Assembly (NCBI GenBank): GCA_016840965.1
Contig: JAEORI010000297.1
Coordinates: 1 to 19,078, forward strand
Length of the DNA stretch: 19,078 nt
Reading direction: 5' to 3'
Source: Candidatus Thorarchaeota archaeon
GTDB taxonomy: Archaea; Asgardarchaeota; Thorarchaeia; Thorarchaeales; Thorarchaeaceae
In this document: piece after piece, positions 1 through 6,720 of the stretch
Layout of the letters: every line of letters starts with the position of its first letter
How positions within the stretch are numbered: position 1 is the first letter of the stretch
Made by a program: the position numbers and the translations under genes
The notes under the pieces: model-generated
Told to the model about the DNA's origin: nothing
What the model saw: only the letters and a program-made list of their open reading frames with translations
The model's database searches: none

Positions 1-677
1 ATGAGATTGATAGAACAATCGAGGAGGTTACAAGTCTTGATTGTGGTGATATTGCCCAAGAGTTTATCAAAAATGTGACTGGAGCACAACAAAAAATTAG
101 TTCGAGGATTGTCCGGGGCGTTGATGAGCTTCACAGGGTTCTCAAATACAATATGCTAGATGTCGCAAAGAAAGGAGATATAATTCGAGCAACTGCTCTC
201 TGGTTAGGCCCATTCGTTGAAGGGGCTGTAGACCGAACTATGAGATTTGTAGAAGTCGCTCAAAGGGGCGTTGATGTCAGATACATGCTTTCAACACAAG
301 TATTCCAAATAGAAGAGTTAGCCCCTAATGTTTCATTCAATATGGATCAGGTTGGGAAAATCATGCGCCATCTTCATGAGATCAGAAAGAGCGGTGTGAA
401 GTTTGATATTCGTATCTATGAAGGGGTAAAGACATACAACCAAGTGAGCATCAATAATGACAACATGGCGTTGATAATTGCTGAAGACCCAGTCACTGCC
501 ACATGGATAACGAGAGATTTCAACCCAGACCTAATTGACAATGCTGTGAAAGCCTTTGATAGAGAATGGAAAAAAGCTAAATCATTCTTTGAGATGACAC
601 CTAAGGATCTGCAAGCGTTCGGTGTAGAACCCGGAGGACTAATTAGTAAGATTACCAGTCGAGAAAATATAGAATAA
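1..677 (+). CDS. Partial regulator with TrmB/PLD-like C-terminal sensor domain (5' end cut by window)
   Basis: The reading frame is open from base 3 to the TAA at 675-677, so the GTG at 75 is internal and the true start lies outside the window. The visible 224 residues match the C-terminal two-thirds of the next two genes. They share an alpha/beta region beginning around the GDIIRATALW segment, a middle segment on 'Q-R-G-V-D-V', and a near-terminal R-D-F-N-P-D-L-I-D-N-A signature. By analogy with those neighbours, the missing N-terminus should carry a winged-helix DNA-binding domain. The C-terminal fold resembles the PLD-like effector-binding half of TrmB-type archaeal regulators, but I see no HKD catalytic motif. 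Ligand and target genes cannot be told from the sequence. Only 18 bases separate this gene from the next, so the three paralogs are probably one transcript. Confidence 0.75.
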   Translation, partial: EIDRTIEEVTSLDCGDIAQEFIKNVTGAQQKISSRIVRGVDELHRVLKYNMLDVAKKGDIIRATALWLGPFVEGAVDRTMRFVEVAQRGVDVRYMLSTQVFQIEELAPNVSFNMDQVGKIMRHLHEIRKSGVKFDIRIYEGVKTYNQVSINNDNMALIIAEDPVTATWITRDFNPDLIDNAVKAFDREWKKAKSFFEMTPKDLQAFGVEPGGLISKITSRENIE

Positions 678-695
678 TCAAATGGGGGATGGAGG

Positions 696-1607
696 GTGGA
701 AACTGAACTAAGACATGAAGAAGTGCTTAGAATTATTGGATTGGATAGCACAAGAAAGGACATGGTTATTCTTGGAGCGATTCTAAAAGCTCAGAGGGAT
801 CCTACAGAGTTCATCGATTTCGTAACTTTACGTGAGCAGCTAGCAAGAGATGAAGGATCAAGAAAGGGGAAGGATTCCCTAATCTATAGGAGCCTCTCAT
901 GGCTTGAAAAAGAGGGATTTGTAAAGATTGATAGTAGTGGTCGCAAGCACGGATACAACTCAAGTGTCACAACTATAGAAAGAGCTCTAGCAAGGATTGT
1001 TAATGATAAGATATTAGATACGAAGAAAGAACTGAAGCAGATTGATTCCGATGTTTCAGCGCTTTCTGAAATTAGTTCTGATGCTCTAGCGTCGCACTTG
1101 ATTGATGTTTCCATTGGGAAAAGTAAGATTGAGAAATCCATCTTTGCACAAGGTTTCGATAATATCCTAAAGCTGCTTGATGATAAGGTGTACAAGAACC
1201 TGAAGAGAGGAAACGTGATAAGAATCACTCTTGAATGGCTTTCTCATGGGAATTATTTGAATTCAAAAAGAGTGGCGAATGCTGAAAGACTTGCCAAGAG
1301 TGGTGTTGAATTCAGAGCTCTTGATTATGATAGGGGTGAGGAAATAATACGTGAAAAAATGAAACAATCCATTTTGATTTGGAAAAAAGAATTTGGCACT
1401 GTTGGTTATAGGATTCTTCCCCGAAAAGATGCGACCTACCAGTTTGTTGCACGAAACAATGAAGGAATAGTACTCGTGGTTTCTGAAAGACCCTTATCTG
1501 CAACATGGTTACCGAGAGATGCAAATCCTGATTTAGTTGATAACGCGATTGATAGTTTCGACCAAGATTATGAGGCAGGACAAGATATACTTGATTTTGA
1601 GGGATGA
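696..1607 (+). CDS. Winged-helix transcriptional regulator, TrmB-like, second of three paralogs
   Basis: This is a 303-residue putative DNA-binding regulator. Residues about 10-95 look like a winged helix-turn-helix: a helical start, then I-Y-R-S-L-S-W-L-E-K-E-G-F-V (63-76), which is the usual recognition helix leading into the wing. Residues about 97-165 are charged and helical, suiting a dimerising coiled coil. Residues 170-303 are the alpha/beta sensor-like domain shared with both neighbours, including R-D-A-N-P-D-L-V-D-N-A (274-284). The start is a GTG preceded by a G-rich purine run (684-695); no in-frame ATG occurs until codon 23. It lies 18 bases after the preceding paralog and 5 bases before the next. 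The family assignment rests on overall pattern; the effector is unknown. Confidence 0.8.
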   Translation: METELRHEEVLRIIGLDSTRKDMVILGAILKAQRDPTEFIDFVTLREQLARDEGSRKGKDSLIYRSLSWLEKEGFVKIDSSGRKHGYNSSVTTIERALARIVNDKILDTKKELKQIDSDVSALSEISSDALASHLIDVSIGKSKIEKSIFAQGFDNILKLLDDKVYKNLKRGNVIRITLEWLSHGNYLNSKRVANAERLAKSGVEFRALDYDRGEEIIREKMKQSILIWKKEFGTVGYRILPRKDATYQFVARNNEGIVLVVSERPLSATWLPRDANPDLVDNAIDSFDQDYEAGQDILDFEG

Positions 1608-1612
1608 ATTAA

Positions 1613-2575
1613 GTGCCCAGTAGAAAACGTGAGATTAGTTTAGAGAAACTTGGAGTGGACATGACATCAAGTGAAATGCAGGTGTTCAAGGCAGTTCTAG
1701 TTGCTGCTGGAGGTATTAGTACGCCTACAACCTACAATGAGATAGCTTCTAGTCTTGAGTCAATTGTTGGTAGAAAGTATACTAAAGCCTATGTCTATCG
1801 ACAACTGAATAGTCTCGAAGAAAATGGATTCATCATAGTTGACATAATCAATACACCTAGAACCTACACAATAACAGATTCGAGTGTTGTAGAGGCGCTT
1901 GAAGCAAAAAGAAAGAGCAAGTTGTCTGAAAGCCTATTAAGGAAAAAGGATGTAACAGCAAGAATCAATCAGCTTGAATCAATCAAGAAACAAGAACTCG
2001 CATTGATGTTTCACAAACAACTCGTGGGTACCAAGCCAATCGATAAATCTCAAGTTGTTGAAGGAATAGAGAATGTTCGAAGCGTCATAATTCAAGAATT
2101 TGCGGATTATGCAAAAACAGGTGATCGAATCAGAGTTCTAGGCCATGCAAGTACTCTAGCGGAAGGGCTCGGTCCCGGAGGTGTTACTGAGTTAAAAGTC
2201 ATTCAAGCGGGTTTCAGAGGGGTTAAAGTCCAAGGCCTCCTGACTCCGATTGGACAAGAGGATCTTGATTTGAATCTGATGGCTCGTCATTTGGCTCCGA
2301 TGGTTGAGGTCTTTGAAAAAGTAACAGGGACTGGTAATATCCAATTGAAGTTAACACGCGAGCCGATTAATACTTACAGAATAGTCTGTCTAAATGAAGA
2401 TAAGATGCTCCTTTATCTTACACATGCAAAAGAATCAGATGTTGCAGCTGTAATCCATCGGGATTACAATCCAGGACTTATTGATGATGCTATTAAGACC
2501 TTTGACAATTTATGGGAAACAGGCATAGATGTGCTAGAAATGGTGAAGCAGGTGCTTAAGAAGAAGACATCTTAA
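1613..2575 (+). CDS. Winged-helix transcriptional regulator, TrmB-like, third of three paralogs
   Basis: This 320-residue regulator has a recognisable N-terminal winged helix (about 12-95), with A-Y-V-Y-R-Q-L-N-S-L-E-E-N-G-F-I (59-74) as recognition helix and wing entry. A helical linker with dense Lys/Glu follows (95-165), then an alpha/beta C-terminal domain (170-320). It carries the array signature R-D-Y-N-P-G-L-I-D-D-A (283-293), slightly diverged (G for D) from the other two copies. The start is GTG with a GAGGG motif at 1599-1603. The gene begins 5 bases after the previous stop, so co-transcription and coupled translation are likely. Its TAA overlaps the stop codon of the opposite-strand DHH gene by 4 bases (2572-2575). 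It is similar to TrmB-type regulators; regulatory targets are not evident. Confidence 0.8.
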   Translation: MPSRKREISLEKLGVDMTSSEMQVFKAVLVAAGGISTPTTYNEIASSLESIVGRKYTKAYVYRQLNSLEENGFIIVDIINTPRTYTITDSSVVEALEAKRKSKLSESLLRKKDVTARINQLESIKKQELALMFHKQLVGTKPIDKSQVVEGIENVRSVIIQEFADYAKTGDRIRVLGHASTLAEGLGPGGVTELKVIQAGFRGVKVQGLLTPIGQEDLDLNLMARHLAPMVEVFEKVTGTGNIQLKLTREPINTYRIVCLNEDKMLLYLTHAKESDVAAVIHRDYNPGLIDDAIKTFDNLWETGIDVLEMVKQVLKKKTS

Positions 2576-3645
2576 GATTCAGAGATCCAGTCTTTGCTTT
2601 TCGATAGAGTCACAAAGATATCATCACAAACAGCTTGAAAGTTTTCGTAGAGACCGTACTCGCCACCTGCAGCATATGGGTGTCCTCCACCATTGAACAA
2701 TTTTGCCGCAGCATTACACAGGACTCCATCGGACCCTCTTCTAAATCCAAGCATGCCTCCTTGACTCAGTGATAGCAAGAGGTCTGCAACCTTCAGCTCG
2801 GGATCGATAGAGGTCAATATTTCGGGATCAGATGCGAAAGTCCCCATGTCAGTTGATGTTAGACCACTTGGAATCTCCACTATACGAACCAATTTCCCAT
2901 GAATTATTTGATCACTATGGCCAGCGAGAGCTTTTCTCATCTTCTTCGTCTTCTCTTTTCGATAATGTTCAACTCGTTGATTTAGAAGCACATCCTTGAA
3001 TTTACGGGAGTTATTATCCCAAACTCCGCCCATCCCTTCTTCAGCAAGCTTGGTGAGAACAGGATAAATTGCATCTGTCACATCTTCCTTTTTGTCAATT
3101 GCTCCAAAACGGATGACACTAACTGCATCGGTGAGAGCATTGGCTGCTTCAATCTCTCGAAGATTGAAGTCTGTATCATGTGCAATCCTTGCAAGTTCAG
3201 TTGAAACCTCATCACGGGGCATGAGAACCTTATGTGTAATTTCAGCAGCGCAGAATTCGTGATTGACTTTCAAAACAGGTTTGTTTTCAAGAGAAAGAAT
3301 CATTTTGATTGATTTATCAGGCCATTGAGGATGATCCAACCATACGACCCGACAGTCTTGAGCGATAGCTCTTGTGAGTCCGGTCTGGACCATATCAATT
3401 ATTGCATCATCCATTCCAAGGTCAGTTATGATGATCAAGGCATCTCTCTGTTTAGCAATGTAAGAGAAAACTTGCTCAAAAGAACCATAGTCTGTAAGAA
3501 TTGCCTTGAAGTCGAGACCTTTTTCCTTTGCATACCTCCATACAATCGCGGCTGAAGCTAGTCCATCCACATCCTTATCGTGTGAAATCGAAAGGAGTGA
3601 AGTGACCTTCTTCGTCGTATTATTGCTATCTCGTTCTTCAGGCAT
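2572..3645 (-). CDS. DHH/DHHA1 family phosphoesterase (RecJ/NrnA-like) with DHP in motif III
   Basis: This is a 357-residue cytosolic metal-dependent phosphoesterase of the DHH superfamily, whose members cleave short oligonucleotides, single-stranded nucleic acids or cyclic dinucleotides. Motif I is S-H-D-K-D-V-D-G (21-28) and motif II contains T-D-L-G-M-D-D (74-80). Motif IV is probably A-H-D-T-D-F (155-160). The C-terminal DHHA1 substrate-binding motif G-G-G-H-P-Y-A-A-G-G is at 319-328. Motif III reads L-D-H-P-Q-W (103-108): the second His of the name-giving DHH is Pro, confirmed at codon level (CAT CCT). There is no sign of a membrane segment or fused cyclic-dinucleotide sensor. The ATG at 3645 has no clear Shine-Dalgarno but sits about 35 bases after a TATA-like box, so a short leader is likely. 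The exact substrate cannot be assigned. Confidence 0.85.
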   Translation of the reverse strand: MPEERDSNNTTKKVTSLLSISHDKDVDGLASAAIVWRYAKEKGLDFKAILTDYGSFEQVFSYIAKQRDALIIITDLGMDDAIIDMVQTGLTRAIAQDCRVVWLDHPQWPDKSIKMILSLENKPVLKVNHEFCAAEITHKVLMPRDEVSTELARIAHDTDFNLREIEAANALTDAVSVIRFGAIDKKEDVTDAIYPVLTKLAEEGMGGVWDNNSRKFKDVLLNQRVEHYRKEKTKKMRKALAGHSDQIIHGKLVRIVEIPSGLTSTDMGTFASDPEILTSIDPELKVADLLLSLSQGGMLGFRRGSDGVLCNAAAKLFNGGGHPYAAGGEYGLYENFQAVCDDIFVTLSKSKDWISES

Positions 3646-3675
3646 ATATACTCATTAACAGAGGAGTAAGTGGGC

Positions 3676-3687
3676 TTATTTTATCTT
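3676..3687 (-). promoter_or_regulatory. TATA-like box for the DHH phosphoesterase gene
   Basis: Read on the minus strand this is AGATAAAATAAG, a good match to an archaeal TATA element. Its centre lies about 36 bases upstream of the ATG at 3645, so transcription would start roughly 10 bases before the ATG. That fits the absence of a strong ribosome binding site. It is assigned from sequence and spacing only. Confidence 0.4.
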
Positions 3688-3768
3688 ACCGTAAGGTATT
3701 CAGCATTCAAAAAAGAAGTCGAAAGTGTTTTGTGATGCCTCGTTGGTTCATAATCCGCGAGGGATAGA

Positions 3769-5625
3769 ATGAGCAAATCCAAGCGATGTACCATCATGAG
3801 TGGAAATGAAGCCATTGTAAGCGGCGCCTTAGAGGCGGGTATCGGGTTTTGCACATCATATCCTGGAACCCCCTCAACTGAGATAGCTACAGGTTTCTTT
3901 GATTTCGCCGCTAAATATGATATTCATGTTGAATGGTCTACAAACGAAAAGGTTGCTATGGAAGCAGCTGCCGCAGCAAGTTGGGCGGGAATTCCATCTC
4001 TTTGTTCGATGAAGTCCTTGGGTCTGAATGTGGCATCGGATTTCCTCCTTAATCTCAATCTAACTGGGTCAGGAAACGGAGGGCTAGTGGTTGTTGTGTG
4101 TGATGATCCGAAGGGACACAGTTCTAGTAATGAGCAAGATTCAAGATTTTATGCAAAAGCAGCCAAAATTCCTCTCCTGGAACCATCGACATACCAAGAG
4201 ACAAAAGATGTGACAAGAGATGCTTTCAGCCTTTCTAGGAGATTTGAGATTCCAGTACTCATACGAAGTACAACAAGACTGTCACATTCAAGAGGATTAG
4301 TAGAAATTGCGAAGGTTACACCAAAAGCAAGAAAGACACACGATCTACAGGAACATCTTTACAACGTACCATCTCCACACCTCAGGCATAGAGACCTCCT
4401 AAAAAAGATAGAAGAGATTACACAAGAGTTCGAGAATTCCCCATATAATTTTGAGAGAAACCTGAAAGACAGCAATCTACTGGTGATTTCAAGTGGGATA
4501 AGCTCACTCTATGCAAAGGAAGCGATTCATGCTCTTGCGTCTGACAAGATAAGCCACTTGAATTTGGTAACTACTAATCCATTACCAAAGAACAAAATTG
4601 CTGACCTTCTTTCTAGGGCGAATCGAGTTCTTTTCATCGAGGAAAATGACCCATTCATTGAGGAAAGCATCAGGTCACTATCTGCAGGACTGCAGGAAAC
4701 TCCAAAATTTTTCGGAAAGATAACAGGACATATTCCAAGTTATGGAGAGATGAATACTGACCTAGTTCTGAGTGGACTCTTGAGATTAACAGGAAGAGAA
4801 GAAAAACAACAAATTGAACATGAATCGCACTTGACGAATCTATTGGTCGATAGACCACTCACTTTCTGCACCGGATGCACTCATAGAAACTTCTACTGGG
4901 CTGTGCGGATAGTGAAGAAGAGGTTAGGAGGCAAGCTTGTGGTTGCTGGCGACATTGGGTGCTATTCTCTTGGAGTGTTCTATGATGAGGCAATGGACAC
5001 AATGCATGCCATGGGCTCAGGCATTGGTGTCGGCAGTGGACTTGGTCAACTTCAGAGGTTTGGGTTTGATTCTAAGGTAGTGTCGGTCGCTGGTGATTCG
5101 ACCTTTTTCCACGCATGTATTCCGGGACTCATAAATGCAAGGCACAAAAACGCAGACCTCACATTTGTAATCCTTGATAATGCTACTACAGCTATGACTG
5201 GCTATCAGGTTCATCCAGGTTCGACTATTCAGGATGCGAATCTAAGGAGGGTTCAGATAGAAAATCTAGTCAAAGCTGTGGAGCCAGACTTCTTCTCAAT
5301 TGGAGATACAACAGACATCAAATCCATGATCAGCCTTTTGCACTCTACAGTGCAGAAGAATGGTCTGAAAGTCCTCTTGTTGAGTAGTATTTGCCGACTT
5401 GAGGAAGCGAAGAGGAAGCCCGGATATGTTGGTGCGACTTCAGTTAAGATAGACCAGAGCTTATGCAGGGGGGAAAAATGCAAGATTTGTGCAGCGGATT
5501 TTGGCTGTCCAGCCCTGATTTGGAACCAGAAAACGAACTATCCTGTCGTCTTGGATCACGTGTGTGTTCGCTGCGGCGCATGTATTGATGTCTGCCCCCA
5601 TAATGCTATAGTGGAGGGAGAGTGA
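3769..5625 (+). CDS. iorA: Indolepyruvate:ferredoxin oxidoreductase, alpha subunit
   Basis: This is the large catalytic subunit of indolepyruvate:ferredoxin oxidoreductase. The enzyme oxidatively decarboxylates aryl-pyruvates from Trp, Phe and Tyr transamination to aryl-acetyl-CoA and reduces ferredoxin in the cytosol. At 618 residues it has normal family length. Features in order: the N-terminal pyrimidine-binding half with S-Y-P-G-T-P-S-T-E (30-38) and candidate catalytic Glu60; D-D-P-K-G-H-S-S-S-N-E-Q-D-S-R (112-126); the C-T-G-C-x-H-R segment (367-373); and a thiamine diphosphate site with G-D-S (442-444) and N471. The C-terminal dicluster ferredoxin domain has Cys566/571/574/580 and Cys599/602/605/609. 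The ATG has GAGGG at 3759-3763, 5 bases upstream. iorB starts one base after the stop, so the two form an operon. Confidence 0.96.
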   Translation: MSKSKRCTIMSGNEAIVSGALEAGIGFCTSYPGTPSTEIATGFFDFAAKYDIHVEWSTNEKVAMEAAAAASWAGIPSLCSMKSLGLNVASDFLLNLNLTGSGNGGLVVVVCDDPKGHSSSNEQDSRFYAKAAKIPLLEPSTYQETKDVTRDAFSLSRRFEIPVLIRSTTRLSHSRGLVEIAKVTPKARKTHDLQEHLYNVPSPHLRHRDLLKKIEEITQEFENSPYNFERNLKDSNLLVISSGISSLYAKEAIHALASDKISHLNLVTTNPLPKNKIADLLSRANRVLFIEENDPFIEESIRSLSAGLQETPKFFGKITGHIPSYGEMNTDLVLSGLLRLTGREEKQQIEHESHLTNLLVDRPLTFCTGCTHRNFYWAVRIVKKRLGGKLVVAGDIGCYSLGVFYDEAMDTMHAMGSGIGVGSGLGQLQRFGFDSKVVSVAGDSTFFHACIPGLINARHKNADLTFVILDNATTAMTGYQVHPGSTIQDANLRRVQIENLVKAVEPDFFSIGDTTDIKSMISLLHSTVQKNGLKVLLLSSICRLEEAKRKPGYVGATSVKIDQSLCRGEKCKICAADFGCPALIWNQKTNYPVVLDHVCVRCGACIDVCPHNAIVEGE

Positions 5626-5626
5626 G

Positions 5627-6226
5627 ATGAAAGAACCCTACTCAATTTTAGTGGCAGGAGTTGGAGGGCAAGGAAACCTTGTCTGTGGCAGAATTATTGC
5701 AGAAGCCACAATAAAGCAGGGGTTGCGACCTGTGGTCGGAGACACCTTCGGTGCCTCTCGGAGAGGAGGGAGCGTGTTGACACATATTAGAATTGGCACT
5801 AGAGACTGGGGTCCTCTGATACCAAGAGGAGGAGCAGACATTCTTCTCGGATTCGAACCAGTAGAAGCTCTCAGAGCGGCCCTACGTTTTGCTAGAGAGA
5901 GAACAGTAGCCATCGTAAGCGTGATACCTATACCACCATCGAATGTCGCCTCAGGTAACTTAGCGTATCCTGAAATAGGTGATATCAAGAGAGGACTGGA
6001 ATCTATTTGTGAGAGTGTGTATATGTTGGATGCAGCACCAGTTTTGAAGAGTCTTGGTTCCACAAAAGTCCTGAACTCCTACATGCTTGGTGCGCTTTCA
6101 ATGCTGGAGAATACACCACTTGATTCTAGAAATTTGAAGCGAGCACTTTCAGAGGTTTTAGACTCAGACAGAGACATGACTGTGTTTAATGAGGGTGCTA
6201 AAGCGTTGCAAGACATGAGAATTTGA
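5627..6226 (+). CDS. iorB: Indolepyruvate:ferredoxin oxidoreductase, beta subunit
   Basis: This 199-residue small subunit belongs to the gamma-type domain family of 2-oxoacid:ferredoxin oxidoreductases and pairs with IorA to make the functional enzyme. The N-terminal glycine-rich loop V-A-G-V-G-G-Q-G (9-16) and the G-A-S-R-R-G-G-S-V segment (42-50) are characteristic. The length matches the family. The ATG lies one base after the iorA stop and is preceded by GGAGGGAG at 5613-5620, inside the iorA 3' end. This arrangement favours translational coupling and equal subunit output. The porC product of the second oxidoreductase in this window is its distant homolog. Confidence 0.95.
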   Translation: MKEPYSILVAGVGGQGNLVCGRIIAEATIKQGLRPVVGDTFGASRRGGSVLTHIRIGTRDWGPLIPRGGADILLGFEPVEALRAALRFARERTVAIVSVIPIPPSNVASGNLAYPEIGDIKRGLESICESVYMLDAAPVLKSLGSTKVLNSYMLGALSMLENTPLDSRNLKRALSEVLDSDRDMTVFNEGAKALQDMRI

Positions 6227-6291
6227 TGTTGGCTCCGTTTCCCTTAAGTATCGGTGTGTTTCGCAAAATCCCTACGTGGAATTGGGAGTAA

Positions 6292-6717
6292 TTGATTACT
6301 TTGAAACATAAGAAGAAACGAGAGACCCTTGACGACGTGTCGATTGATTCACTCCTTGACGATCTTCTAAACGATGACATCAAGCCAGAAACTAGACCAG
6401 CGGAAGACCCCTGGAGTGAAGAATATCTCACTAAACTTCACAAGAAGGAAGCTAGAAGGACTATTGAGAAGTATCGGAAGCCTGGACCAATCTTTAAGGA
6501 AAAACCCTCGCCTAAGTCAGAAAGACCAGTTGTGTCAGAGAAACTATCTCAGGTGAGGAAGTGCCAGAACTGCTATTATAGTAGCAGGGCTCGAAAGGTG
6601 GGGGGTTCTTGGTGGTGTCACTGTTCAAACCCCGGACGCTCTATAAAGAGTGAAGTTCAGATGCGATCATGGGTGAAAAGCAGGCTGAATCTACCCTGCT
6701 GGAAACTACCTGATTGA
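6292..6717 (+). CDS. Small Cys-rich (putative zinc-binding) protein, function unknown
   Basis: I do not recognise this 141-residue protein. The first 85 residues are highly charged and probably helical or disordered, with Asp/Leu repeats such as S-L-L-D-D-L-L-N-D-D (20-29) and then many Lys, Pro and Arg. The C-terminal 50 residues hold a likely metal site: Cys91-x2-Cys94, then W-W-C-H-C (Cys109 and Cys111), and Cys136. This suggests a small zinc ribbon or knuckle. The start is a TTG with GGGAG at 6285-6289; no in-frame ATG gives a reasonable protein. It lies 65 bases after iorB and may be transcribed with it. Its stop is only 3 bases from the stop of the convergent propeller-GTPase gene. A role in RNA or protein binding is a guess. 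Confidence 0.65.
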   Translation: MITLKHKKKRETLDDVSIDSLLDDLLNDDIKPETRPAEDPWSEEYLTKLHKKEARRTIEKYRKPGPIFKEKPSPKSERPVVSEKLSQVRKCQNCYYSSRARKVGGSWWCHCSNPGRSIKSEVQMRSWVKSRLNLPCWKLPD

Positions 6718-6720
6718 AGG

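Noticed and set aside
75..677. Treating the first regulator as a complete 200-residue gene starting at GTG 75
   Set aside because: The same frame is open to the window edge and upstream codons continue the helical domain seen in the paralogs, so the gene is truncated by the window.
5638..6063. Long minus-strand frame inside iorB
   Set aside because: It is an antisense shadow of a clearly conserved gene; the translation is rich in Pro, Ser and Leu without family motifs.
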